DNA of 64,000 nt from Caprimulgus europaeus (lineage: Eukaryota; Chordata; Aves; Caprimulgiformes; Caprimulgidae). How positions within the stretch are numbered: position 1 is the first letter of the stretch; every line of letters begins with the position of its first letter. Below are positions 27,179 to 38,743 of the stretch, one piece after another. A program made the translations under genes and the position numbers. Under the pieces are notes generated by a model, which saw nothing but the letters and a program-made list of their open reading frames with translations, did not search any database and was not told the origin of the DNA. Location: the NCBI GenBank assembly GCA_907165065.1, contig OU015535.1:1488001-1552000 (forward strand). The letters run 5' to 3'.

Positions 27179-28951
27179 CCAGCAGCAGCAGACCCAGTGC
27201 AGTTTGGCTGGCACCTCATTTCTGGTTCACAATTGGACTCTCTGTGGTCTCAAAATACAAAACCGTTCCCTTGCAGCTGGGGCATTCAGAACATTTTTCA
27301 CCTGTCTCTCCAAACCCAGCTCACCCTCTGCCACAGCCTTTTCTCACACTAATAAAGTCTCTTAGATCTGAACAGGTATTTTTGTGCAGCCTGAAGGAAC
27401 TTTGAAAGTATTGCCCCTTGGCCAAATCTAGCTGGAAATAAGGCCAGAATCAGAGACCGGTGGGAGAATCCCACTAGTTCCTTAGAGAATGAGCTAAAAA
27501 GATAAAGGTTGAAGAAAAGAGGAAAATGACAACAAAAAGTCTTTTTCAGCTGTTAAACCTAACAGTCTACACACAGTTTAAGTGCTTACTCTGTTTTCAG
27601 TTTTGAGCATATGCTGTTGTAATCCTCAAGTAAAAACAGGGTTTAGGTATGCAAGATAAGTTTGTGGATAATGTGAAAGAAAAAATGTTGAGGCATACTA
27701 TACCTTGAGTATTTACATTCCTGTTTTTATAATTATCTTAATTAAAGAGTAATTATTTCTCTTACAGATAGGCTTATCTCTAACATGAAACTACCTGTCT
27801 ACCCTAAAAAAATTTGAAAAACATCAAAATTGGATTTTTTTAGTGTCTTTAATAGCTGTTCTGTACTTTAAATGCTGTCTTCACCACAAGGAAAATATAT
27901 TGTTATACTCACTTGGTATTCATAGTTTGTAAAAAGCAGTCAGGTTGCTAATAATGGAAGCAGGATTTCCAGAAGCACAAAAGTAGTTGCTAACAAAAAT
28001 ATGCTTTCACCTTATGTGAAATAAAAACCACAAAACCATAAACTGCTAACACCAGGGTTAATAATCAAAATTTCAGAGTAGCCAACAGAAAAACGAGGAC
28101 TCAGAGTCAAAACTATGTGAGCTTCCTTCTGGGGACTGTGTCTGTTGCTGCTCTGTGCCTGGGGAGAGCACCCAGCTCGACCAGGCCTCAGGCCCTCACC
28201 TGGGAGATCCTGGGACGCAGCCAGGTGCAGGCAGCTGCGGTGTTGCTGCAGCTGAGAGCACCAGCGAGCGAGCACATCATCACGTTATCTTCTTGGCTGG
28301 CATCTGCGCTCCAGATTCCCTTCACAAGATAGAACCAGATCTCCTAAACCCTTGGTGAGAGCTAAGGAGTGACATAAAGGAGTGCTTCTATTTGTAGATA
28401 ATCCAAACCAGGCAAGTAAGCCACAGGGAACATACAGGATATGTATTTTCACTCGAAATGACCTGTCTTCCAGCCACTTGACACCTCACCTGCACTAAGC
28501 CCTAGATCAAAGGGGGAGAAAGCAGTGGAACAATCTCATGGACGTTGCTGGGTTACTATTCTGTACAGAGAACTGGCAGGACAGTAGGTGGAACTTTAAA
28601 ATAGGTCAGTTCACAAAACTTAACTCACATATTTTAAATACTGCCTAGAATATAAATGAGGCAAAGTCTTAAGAGGCTGCCAGAAGTCACAGTCAGCCTT
28701 ACTACTCACTGGGACCAGGGGAAGTACTCACCAACAGGACCATCTTTGTCTCTCTAGCATATGTGCTCCTTCAGTAGATGCTCTTTACCTCACCAGCTGA
28801 GGCACCTTCTAACCCCACTTATTTTCCCAGTCTTTTTCAAAGTTTGGTGCAGGTAGATGATGCATTCATTGTTACCCACACACTCGGCTGCTTAGCTCAA
28901 CCTGAGCTTGCTTCTACTCAACCAAAATAACATGAGAGGCTGGAGTCTTAC

Positions 28952-28990
28952 CAGAGCTCTGCTTCCTGGCTCCAGCTCTTGTATTGCTTG
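28952..28990 (-). CDS. candidate small internal exon, unidentified
   Basis: On the minus strand a pyrimidine-rich acceptor ending in CATCTTCTCAG precedes 39 bp that are followed by GTAAGACT, a good donor. The segment is open in all three frames, so length gives no coding support; phase 0 would read QAIQELEPGSRAL. It is included because both splice sites are strong. It may be a chance match or a non-coding exon. No product can be named. Confidence 0.15.
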
Positions 28991-29517
28991 CTGAGAAGAT
29001 GGCACAATAATATCAGCAGCTTTTCTACTCTCTGTTGTTCCCTGGAGGCCCATTGGCATCTACTGTTTTATAGGTCATGATGGCAGGCATTAGAACAAAA
29101 CAGAAAATAGAAGCTATGAGGCACGGCAAGAAATGGGGCAATCGCTGTGCCTGGTGCAAAGCAAGATGCAGGGGACTGGCCCTTCCCTCCTGAGGAGTGT
29201 CAAGCACTGAATCAGTGGCACTTCACTCGTCTACAACATGTTCTCTGAATGCTAAAGCACTCCACCTCCACTGCTCCTGCCTGTTCCACCACAAGGGCTT
29301 TGACTTTTCAAAGGCCATTCATTCTCTGAGTCATTTTGGGGTGGGGATCAATAGCCTGTTAGGGATATTCATTTTTATTAGCAACCAACTCACTGCAGTA
29401 ATAGGAACATTCACTAATTTGTGTCATTTTATGTTGCCAGGCTGTTGGAGAGTGTTAGCAAGGTTTTGCTGAATGATGTTAATCCTGTCATTGCTACTGA
29501 GCAGAACTGAGTTCCCT

Positions 29518-29582
29518 TAAAAAAACAACCAAACAAAAAACCCCACACAGAACAAAAAACCAAACCACACTCCAACAACCCA
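29518..29582. repeat. A+C strand-asymmetric tract
   Basis: About 65 bases on the plus strand consist almost only of A and C in irregular runs. This is the complement-strand counterpart of the G+T tracts elsewhere in the window. Confidence 0.7.
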
Positions 29583-31656
29583 CAAAGATCATTTCAACAC
29601 AGCACCTCAATCTTCATAAGTAACTGGAACAGCTAGACAGAAAAATCACCAAATACACTGAAACAATAGAATTCCTACAGCTATACTGGAACAACTGCAT
29701 CAAAGGTATTAAAATGTTGATATTTATAGCAAGATACACAATAGTGTTTTAACTATGCAAATAGCAAAATTGATTAATATGTCCAGCTTCTGTGTTTTCC
29801 CAAAATAAAGTGAATTTCCAAAGCAGGCACCTGTTTTTAGCTACCAAAAGTTGTCTGTGATGACACCAGTCAGCCTGGGCTGCAAAAATAACTATCAGTG
29901 TGACAGCAGTGTGTGAGTAGCTCAAGGAGGCTTCCTGCATCAGACTTAGCAAAAGGATTTGCTAAATACTGCCAAAAAGTTTAGATTCCTATTCAAAACA
30001 AGTAGAGTATTCCTCTAATTATTTATACCAAGATTTCACTCTATAAGGCCTTAACCACAATGACTAGAATTGGAGCTGCAGAATGTTGAAAATAAATGTC
30101 CTGCCCGCATAAATCGCTGCAACACGCGGAGAGTCCTGCTCGGAAAACGGGTTTTCCTTGTCTCTGTTCTGCCCTCCAGTGGTTCCACAACGGGATAGGT
30201 CAAGACCAAAAAACACCAACCAAAATATCCTGTTCCTCTACCTGGCTAACGTCCTGGGGGGTGCGAGAAACAGGACAGCTCAAATGCTGAAATTACATTT
30301 TTGAAAACGAAAAAAAAAAAGATTTTTTTCTTTGATAAAGTAATAAACAGTTAATAAAAGAGAGTTCCTGAGATAAATGCTTCTCAACCCTGATTAAGCT
30401 CATTAAGAAGGAAAATCACTTTGCAAGTCTAATTTTCCAAGTCTCCTGTATAAGATAGATTTTAATTGAATCTTTCTGAATTATATCAGAGATGGACATA
30501 CCAACCAATACAGTAAATTTACTGTTGATGCCAAAGGAACTACAGCCTTCAGTCATGGTTTATTCTTATGAAACATAATCTCTTTTTACTGGCAGATATT
30601 TCTATTCTGACCTAAACCCTTTCAAAGTGATTGTAAAAGTGCATTTTCCCAAAGTGGCTTTGTCTTGTACTCTGTAGCTGGGAATCTGCCTGGAGTTATT
30701 TGCTCTGGTCCTCCACAGAACACAGCTGTGAGGGTGGCAGTGGACTCTGTGTATGCTGTAAATACCCTTCAGAAGCATTACTGGCACATTTGTACTTCGA
30801 ATAAAAATTCTACTTTTGTCCTCTCCTGACATTCTTGTTTCCCCCAGCAAGAAGAATGGCTTTGAGGAAAGAAAGGGAGCTCAGATTTTAAGTGCAGATT
30901 TTTTGTGGCCAGAGTGAAGGCCTGCACATGACCATTCTCACTGCCCACCTGGTGGCTTTTCTGTGGTGAGCAGGTGGATGCTGAGCACTATGGTTAGCAG
31001 AAGAGACCAGCAGGACAAGTGAAGGAAGTCCTCCTCTCCTGGCTCTTACCACTGGGGCTCTATCTGCAGAGCTGGCCTCAGAGACAAGTGTCTCACTCCT
31101 GAACTCTGCCATGGGCACTGGGTTTCCCCCCAGTTTCCCCTCAGTCTGCTCTCTCTTGCCCATGTAAGACCATACAGAGCCAAGACTTGTTTTCTTCTCT
31201 CTGGGGCTACTCTACCTGATATAGGTGGGGTTTGTTCAGGATTTCTTCTGTCACTCCCACTGTTTTTCAAACTGTGGTTTGACCTTCTGATATATTTTTC
31301 CCCTTTGGCAATGTTCTTTCTAATTCTACCCTGTTATAACCCTGTTTTACCCTGTTTTCTCTCTCTGTGTCTCAGACACACACACCTCTCCTCACCTCTA
31401 TATCCTAACTGTGTGGAAGGATGGGTCCCACACCATACATCTTCCCTTACTGATGTTTACTGGAGGAAGAAATATTTCTGTGTGGAAGAGTTGGGCACAC
31501 AGCACTGTGCAGGACCAGTCACAGAGTGCTCTGCTGAACGGTAGCTGTAGGCACACCTGAGAGCGAGGAAACTGCTCGACACTGTAGCAGCTCTCGAGGC
31601 GTGATCACACCACAACTCAGCAGCACATCACTGAGTGGCATTTTTCTTTAATTATT

Positions 31657-31667
31657 GGGGGGGGGGG
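31657..31667. repeat. G11 homopolymer inside an ATTATT-rich tail
   Basis: Eleven consecutive G bases interrupt the tandem tail of the dispersed repeat copy B, with AATTATT on both sides. Copy A lacks it. Confidence 0.9.
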
Positions 31668-31970
31668 TAATTATTATTTTGGTTTTTTAATTATTATTTT
31701 GGTTTTTTAATTATTATTTTGTGGTTTTTTAATTATTCTCTTGTTTGTTTGAATGACTCGTTACAAATTTTGGTTTCCTACCGTCATGTGAGAACATTTA
31801 AGGCAACGGACAAAAAAAAGAGAGAAAAAAACCCCAATATCTGACATAAATTAAAACAATGCAGAAATTTACAGGTGTAAATGCAAAAAAAAAACCCCAA
31901 AACCCCCCAAGTTTCAGCAATTCCCAAGTTGAGGAACTTGAACCCCAGGCTGGGGAAGGGCACGGATGGG
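31668..31970 (-). repeat. unclassified dispersed repeat, copy B (inverted)
   Basis: This is the reverse-complement partner of 4771-5060. On the minus strand it starts with the same CCCATCCGTGCCC edge and runs through the same landmarks. It ends in three tandem 20-bp units containing CAAAATAATAATT, against two in copy A. Nearly all differences are in homopolymer lengths or unit number, with only a few substitutions, so the copies are young or have been homogenised. Sequence beyond the shared edge (GGTGGTG here, CCTCACAG in copy A) is unrelated, so this is not part of a longer duplication. Confidence 0.75.
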
Positions 31971-33347
31971 CACCACCTTCACAAACCCCAGGCTGAGGAA
32001 CAGCCCTGCAGGCTCCTCCTTCCCCAGCTCATGCAATAGGTTACAATCAATCAGGTTTTAAAATCAAACCTCTTGGACTCCTTTTACATCATTCCCGGTT
32101 TTCAGCCTTTAAACTTTTCTTGAAAACCAGGAAAGCCACTGAGATCCCCTCCTGGTCCTGGGAATCCATTTGTTATGATCCTCAGAAAACAAAGTGTCAG
32201 AGAAATTCAGTCAGACCAGTGTTTTTTCTTGCTAAGCTATGAAAAATGCATTTAAACAGCAACCATGCTGCTCTGCCATATAGCTCTGCTGTGAGCACTT
32301 ACTATGGATGTAATTGGCCAGTGTGTTAGGTTCCTCAGTCTGGGAATCCATCAGGCTATGGAGACAGTGCTTCTGCCCACAGCACCAGCTTAAAAATTAA
32401 CAAGTCAAACCTTCTTCCCCTGTCCCCAGCATTAACCTGTGTCATAAATCAATGAGCTGGTTTCTAAATAATAATGATAGGTGACTTAAAATACTGTCAT
32501 TTTTTTAAACCTCTAAATCACATTTCCAAGTCTTTATAACACCATGACATCTCTAATTCTCAAAATACTCAATTTCTTACAATTAAAACAACATGCACAT
32601 GCAAAGACAGCAGTCCATGTTGGTTTGGTCCTTGCCATTAGGGACACTTCACCTGCTGAGAAAGAGTTTAAAAAAGAAAAAGCCCACATCATTCCCTGAG
32701 CCACAGCAAGCAGATGAAGGGTAATTATTTCTACACCAGTAGTATGGGCCCTTTGTTCCACCTTGACAAAGCCTAGGAGCATACTGATTTTGTTCTGCAG
32801 AGTAAGGTGGGTGGAAGGGAGTCTCTTTCATTGGAAGTTTATGAGCTGATTGCTCATACTACCCAGTGAAACGCCACAGTAGCATTCAGCCCACACCAGT
32901 ACTTGAGGAGGATGTGATACAAGCTGTTACTCTGCTGATCAGGGGGGATTAATCACCCTCCACAGCCCTATGTTCTTACTTAGTGCACAAATCAAACCCA
33001 TTTAGCGTGGAGACTCCATGCCCTGCTTTCCTTCCAGCTTCTGCCACTCACTTTCCACTCAAAGCCTAAGCAAATATCTCAGTGGAGTTTTAGTATCTAA
33101 GGCTGAAGTTATGAACCGCTCCTTTCCCCTGCATATCAGCTCCCCAATGCCACAGCTCCTGCATTTTTTATGTGAAAGCTCCCTGGAGGCTCACACCTCT
33201 GCATCCACCCAGAATCAGCCCTGCACTGAGCCCTGCACCTAGTCACGGTCTAGAACTCAGCTGTTTCTCTGCCCATGTCCTGCAGGAGGATTTGTGAAAG
33301 CAGGCATTAGAGAATGCAACACACAGAGACAAGAGAGTGTTCCTTAC
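31971..33347. other. non-coding stretch, no gene seen
   Basis: Unique sequence without recognisable repeats, RNA genes or long open frames. Confidence 0.5.
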
Positions 33348-33449
33348 CAAAGAAATCCCAACCTCTGCAAAGCTCTGATAAGCAGTGCTGGATGTTAGTT
33401 TTACAGTAGCCCGATTTTGAGAAGTGGGAGCTACAAGCTCAGCTGTCTC
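33348..33449 (-). CDS. candidate internal coding exon, unidentified
   Basis: On the minus strand the acceptor CAACCCTGCTCCAG precedes 102 bp, and a GTAAGG donor follows. Only one frame is open (the other two hit stops). It is exactly 34 codons, phase 0 at both ends. The translation begins ETAELVAPTSQNRATVKLTS and continues STAYQSFAEVGISL, which has a globular, extracellular-like texture. I do not recognise the family. The phase does not follow directly from the ECPPR reading of the next candidate upstream (34169-34234), but it fits that segment's alternative phase-0 reading. Chance cannot be ruled out. Confidence 0.3.
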
Positions 33450-34168
33450 CTGGAGCAGGGTTGAAGGCCACATCCCTCACCTTCCCAGCAGAAGTGGCTG
33501 TTTGGCCACTGTCCAGTCTGGCAGATGCCCTGGGCAGGGCACAACTCGAGACTCACACGTGGACAAGCTCTCTTTAGCATTCTCACTTTGGAGAGGTGAG
33601 GGTCATTGACTAAGCAAGGCCAGACTAAGTTCTGGGCCCAGCTCCCACCTTTGCTTACATGCTTTGGATTTTTGAAGTTAGCTGGTAAAAACTGAAGTGG
33701 CTACACCAAAGGGCCAAGACAGAGGCTCACAGCTCAAATGCAGCGACAGGACATGGGATGAGGTTATCAGTATGACCTTGAGAAGCAAAGAGACATAAAA
33801 ATCCTTGTGCCCAGAGCTTGTTCTAATGAAACAGGCCACCATTTGTGCTCACTGTGTGGAAAACATACATGCACCTAATGAATGTTTTGAATGGTCTAGA
33901 TAATCCCAAACCATGTAGTTCTGGTTTGTAACACACCTTTTCCCTTCAAAAGGGAATGACCAAGCCTCAGCCACCTCTGCCTGCCCAAGAAGTCACAACT
34001 CTATGAAACATGTTCCAAGCTGCACAGGATCTCTGCACAGACAATAGATACCTGGAATGAGGCTGATTTCACAGCTGTAACCGATCTCACACGAACAGGG
34101 AAGCACAAAGCACACATGAAGCATGACAGGGGAACAGAGATCTGAAAAGGAGTTGGACTCCTCTATAC

Positions 34169-34234
34169 CTTTACAGTCTGGACCATAGCTGTTGATACGT
34201 GGAGGGCACTCCAGCACCATGGTGATGGACAGTA
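34169..34234 (-). CDS. candidate internal coding exon, unidentified
   Basis: On the minus strand a T-rich acceptor ending TATTTTTTAG precedes 66 bp, and AAAG|GTATAG forms the donor. Two frames are open. The phase-1 frame reads LSITMVLECPPRINSYGPDC and then K, with two cysteines, as in a small secreted or EGF-like module. The phase-0 frame reads YCPSPWCWSALHVSTAMVQT followed by VK. The first looks more protein-like but I recognise neither. The exon lies about 720 bp upstream, in minus direction, of the candidate at 33348-33449. Confidence 0.3.
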
Positions 34235-36436
34235 CTAAAAAATAATATAAAAAAAATTAAAAGAGGTCAAAATCTCTTCTTGTTTCACCTCCTGTTTCTG
34301 AATGCTCCACTTTCAATCAACTGAATTACACTATGCAAGATTCCCTCTGTGACAATACACTGAGCCAGCTCAGTTGAAGTCTTGCTTAGGCCCACATCAC
34401 AAAGACTTGAAATCCATGAGCTAAGATTTCCTCTCAGTGTCACCAGAGCAACTGAAATAGTAAAGGGAGTTTCTCACACAACTAACTATAAAGGGAGGGT
34501 AGCCTTTGGCTCTGGCTGAGAACATTCAAACATTCTGATTGATCCTGTGAACCGTTAGGAAATGCCATCAGTACCTGTGTACCGACACGATTGTTGTTCT
34601 GGGTAAACTTCTGTTGTGCCCGGAACCAAGATTATACAACTTACAATGAGAAATGGAGAACAGGGCACCAGCTTCCCATTCCTGTCCCACCACATGACAC
34701 ACCTTTTTCCAAAGGGAATGTTTAAACATTCTCTATTTAATGTTTAATCACAGATGTGCAGAAAAGGGGAAGGAAAAAAGGGAATTATTATGTTACTAAA
34801 ATTAGTTATAACAACTTGCAAAATTATTCCTTTAATTTATCATAATAAGTGGACATGGAGAGGGAGATTTGAGCCATCTTCAATAGTAGTTGTTAATAAT
34901 AATCTCCATTATTATTATTATTATTATTATTATTACTACCAACTTCCAAAAAGCTGTGCTCATCTTTAATATTAGTACCTCAAGTTGATCAGAACACTGA
35001 TTTTTTTTAATATAATGGTAAACCCCTATAATCTGTGCAATTTTCACAAACCATAAGTATTCTGCAAGTGCCAGCTACTGTCCTGATAATTCTCTTCTAG
35101 TTCGTTAGTGAATCCTCTGACCCATTCAACCCGAATGTCTCTGGTTCATTTCCCATCACTTGGTATTACGAAAACCAGCCTGGCACTTAGTCAAACTGGG
35201 ACAGCTTTGCTGATAAAGCCGGGGGGGAAGCAAATAATTTGTCAAATCTCACTACTCCTAAACAGAAAGAGCACTGCAAATCAATACACGGAAGTGTTCT
35301 CAGTTTGATTCCGGCTGCAGGGAGGAAAGGGCAGCACCGCGTTCGCTGTCTCCGCGCTAATTGAGTGAGAGTGCGTTCTCCATCATATCTGCTTCTACCA
35401 GAAAGGAAATGTGCGAGATACTGGGTGAAAGTCAAGGGGAGAAAAAGGAGAATTCAAAAAAGATTTCTTGAATTGCACCTTCTTTAGGTGACCAACCCCC
35501 CCCAAGTCCCTTCTTTATGCCCACACAGCTGACTGCATGTCACCTGATGGATGGGGCAGAATTCAACAGTTTCTCATCAACAAATCTTGGTGAACTTAAA
35601 TTCCATATCCAATAATATATATAAACAGGCTAGGAAAACCCAAATCCCCAGTGATACCTTTAGCTGCATTTATCCATTTTCCATGTTATCATTCAACATG
35701 GCTATTATTCTGTGACATCCGCATTTTTGGAAACAAAAACTCAAACCACTCCATTTGCCAAATTAATGTTCAAGACTCCAGATTTTTGCTAATATCATTT
35801 ATTTTATTTTTGTGGAAAAATATTTGTTTTTGTTATTACAATGTCTAGCCTGTCTGAACTTTAACCAACCCACGTGCTAAGGCTAGGACCTGGAATGTTT
35901 GCCCACCTCCCCAGGCTGAAGTGGGCTGTTAAAATACGCCCAAAGACCACGCGGAGAGCCCTCGTGTTTCTGAAAGGCCAGTGAAGGAGGGAAGCTGTTT
36001 GCAACTCAGTCACTAGTGGATTGTCACAACTTGTTTAGGTCTGTTGGCAAGTCAGTAGTTATCCCAAAGCATTCAATTTTCTGTTTTCCAGGAATACTAA
36101 TGCCAAGAACACTATTGCAATGTTGTGACAGTTGTGACAGTTGTATCTACATTTCTTTTCATCTAAAAAGGTGCAGTGAAGAAATCGGACTTGCAGACAC
36201 TTTTGCCTCCCCTCGATGTCTCAGGGCTGGTACTTGTTACCAAGAAGGAACACAAGTACATTCTTTGCTGTGACGATGGCCTACAGAGAAAAACAGCATA
36301 TATTTTGCTCAACCCTTCTGTGTATCTCACAGGGGTTTCATGCTTTCTGGGCAGGTACAAATCCTGCTCACAGGGCCTCTCTCTGGCTAGAGGTTTAAGA
36401 TGTTAATGTGACTGGTTTACCTTTATCCCAAAGGCT
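34235..36436. other. non-coding stretch with ATT microsatellite
   Basis: No gene is supported. It contains the (ATT)n run at 34908-34935 and a small CpG-richer patch near 35310-35400. That patch has possible acceptors on both strands but no usable donor. Confidence 0.5.
34908..34935. repeat. (ATT)n microsatellite
   Basis: About nine uninterrupted ATT units, preceded by a short imperfect AATAAT run, likely a variable locus. Confidence 0.95.
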
Positions 36437-36582
36437 CACAGAATCCCAGACTGGTTTGGGCTGGAAGGGACCTTAAAGCTCATCCAGTTCCAACGCCCCT
36501 GCCATCAGCAGGGACACCTTCCCCTAGACCAGGTTGCTCAAAGCCTCATCCAACCTGGCCTTGGACACTTCCAGGGAGGGGG
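36437..36582 (-). mobile_element. short CR1 3' fragment, minus strand
   Basis: About 145 bp match the CR1 3' untranslated region in reverse complement: the CTGGTTTGGGCTGGAAGGG block, the CATCCAGTTCCAACGCCCCT block, the GACCAGGTTGCTCAAAGCCT block and CCAGGGAGGG. The octamer tail is reduced to one diverged unit (CACAGAATCCCAGA). Homology stops abruptly at about 36582 in a GGGGG run, which is the 5' truncation point. It resembles the 26.6 kb copy closely enough to belong to the same broad CR1 group. Confidence 0.92.
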
Positions 36583-37614
36583 AAGTGTCATTTCTCAACT
36601 GCTTCAGATAGTTTGCCTCCCTCCCCTTAAGCTACTCAGTGTTTCTTTTCACCTTGGGCTGGCTGCTACGATGCAGGAAAGCAGCGACCAGACCCTCCTG
36701 CCGGCCCTGGCCTGGCTGAGGGCAGCAGGCTGCACTCCCAGGACTCCATTCCCAGCACAGCACGAGTGCTTCTATCAGCAGATGGGTTTTGAGAGACAGA
36801 AGCAGGATCAGGCCCGTTCATATTCCTTCTGCATTAGTTCACCCGGGCTCCAGCCGGCTCTGCGGACGTGCTTATGTAAGCGGAGGTGGGCAGCCTGCCT
36901 GAACAAGACAGTGCTCATCCAGAAGATGCAGGATCCACACAATCTTTCAGCATTGCAAATAAACCAGATTAACACAAACCCTTTCACTTCCATGTTTGCT
37001 GACTCTCCTGGTGCCCTAATAACAGCCTTACATTTGTATTTTTTGGTAAATATTGAAAGCACATACACCAGCCAGGAAAGCAGCGTGCAGGTATAAAACC
37101 CATTTCCCTGGTTCCAACATTAAAGTGACTGCACAAACCAGCATTTCTCTGCCCCAAATCCTTTGTTCTAGCAGTGTGCAATATATCAGAGCTTATCACC
37201 TGTGACATGACAAAGAATCTCCCACTGCCAGCATTCTCAGCTCACAACCAGCCAATTAATCCTCATTCCTCCATCAGGGCAAGTACTCCAGAGTTAATAA
37301 CATACTCAGGAACACCTTCTTAAGGAAATTCTCCCTTTCTGGGATGTTTACACTTGTATTCTGAGAGGTGAAAAAAACCTGAACACCTTTTTCTCTAAAA
37401 GAAAGCCCATGAAATAACTAGAAGAATCAGGCACATACAGTTTTGTTCTTTTTAAAGTGAACATTAGGAATGTGAATTAAAGCAATTCTTTAAGGACCTT
37501 GGTACTCTGGAGCTGGCTGAACATGAGCTTCTGCCTAGGAGGTGTGGAAGTGTATGAGTAGGGCATGGCGACTGAGCTAGTGAATCCCGTGTCTACACAG
37601 CTCTATACATACCT

Positions 37615-37922
37615 AGAAACATAGAAACATGGAACAGTTTGGGTGGGAAGGGACCTTTCAAGGCCATCCAGTCCAACCCCCCTGCAGTAAGCAGGGACAT
37701 CTTCAACCAGATCAGGCTGCTCACAGCCCCGTCCAACCTGATCTTGAATGTTTCCAGGGATGGGGCTTCTACCACCTCTGTGCAACCTGTTCCAGTGTTT
37801 CACCACCCTCACTGTAAAAAATTTCCTCCTTATATCCAGTCTAAATCTCCCCTCTTTTAGTTTAAACCCCTTAACCCTTGTCCTATCACTACAGGCCTTG
37901 CTAAAAAGTTTGTCCCCAGTCA
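37615..37922 (-). mobile_element. CR1 LINE fragment, minus strand
   Basis: This 5'-truncated CR1 of about 308 bp has a diverged octamer tail (AGAAACATAGAAACATGGAA) at 37615. On the minus strand it reads [20 protein letters not shown], then [18 protein letters not shown], the C-terminal end of CR1 ORF2. It breaks frame before the ORF2 stop. The sequence differs from the 26.6 and 36.4 kb copies in the untranslated part (for example GCAGTAAGCAGGGACATCTT), so it belongs to a different CR1 subfamily. Confidence 0.93.
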
Positions 37923-38657
37923 ATAAATGACTACTGGGTTTCTTGGTTTACACAAGCTATGAATTCCTATTCTTGGCTTATCTCGCTGATCCCTCAAAGA
38001 GCAGAAAACAGCCATCTGCAGGTTCCGAGATGTACCCTGACAATTAAATACCTGCTCAGGTGTTTAGTTGTTTTTACTAGCCACTACAAGAACAAGAGAC
38101 TGCAGATGACACTCTGTGAGGGTAGGAATAACCATGTAGAACTTTATTTCAGCCCAACAGCAGCACTATCTTCAACCAGATCCAAAAAGGACACAGCAGT
38201 GTAGAAAGTTAGATCCTCAGAGTGAAAACTAAAACCCTAAGCTGGGTTCATAGAATCTGTATGTGGTACAGGAGCTCAAAAATTCACTGTCCAAACTCAG
38301 CCAGCAATTGAGCAGGAAGCTGCCTAAAGTCATGTTTGGTTTATAGCTACTGGTAACAGTGCAATAAAAACTCATCTCAGCACATCTTAAACCCCAGCTC
38401 TCCCACAATGGGTAAGTAAGATTTGCATGAATGTGGGTATCCATTTAGAAACACAGTCCAGAAAGTTCTGTGAATAAAAAGGCCTACCCCTTAGTTCCCA
38501 AAAACCTGAGCGTGCCACTGTGTTGAAAGTGGAGGTGGAAATGCAAGTGGTGAGACCACTCGTGCCAGCAATGATCCTGCTCCAGTCTCCGCTTCTCACT
38601 CACAGCATCAGGCCCTACCCCACCACCTCGCAGCTAATTCTGAGTGGTCACACTCAC

Positions 38658-38743
38658 CTCCCTTCTGCTGGAGCCATTCAACAGCGACTTCACTGAGCCA
38701 GCAAGGAAGCATGAGTGCACAGTGCAGGGAGCAGGGCACTTCC
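38658..38743 (-). CDS. candidate internal exon, unidentified
   Basis: On the minus strand the acceptor GACTCTTCCCTTGCAG and the donor GTGAGTGTG flank 86 bp. Two frames are open. One reads KCPAPCTVHSCFLAGSVKSL and then LNGSSRRE; the other reads EVPCSLHCALMLPCWLSEVA and then VEWLQQKG. Both are cysteine-rich, and the second loosely recalls the PC..C pattern of thrombospondin type 1 modules, but tryptophan spacing does not fit and I do not claim it. Splice signals are strong; coding status is open. Confidence 0.25.

Larger units (their letters stand above)
27179..31650. other. non-coding stretch with one possible small exon
   Basis: No gene is clearly supported. An A+C tract lies at about 29518-29582, and a possible 39-bp minus-strand exon at 28952-28990 is listed separately. 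The rest looks like unique sequence. Confidence 0.5.
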
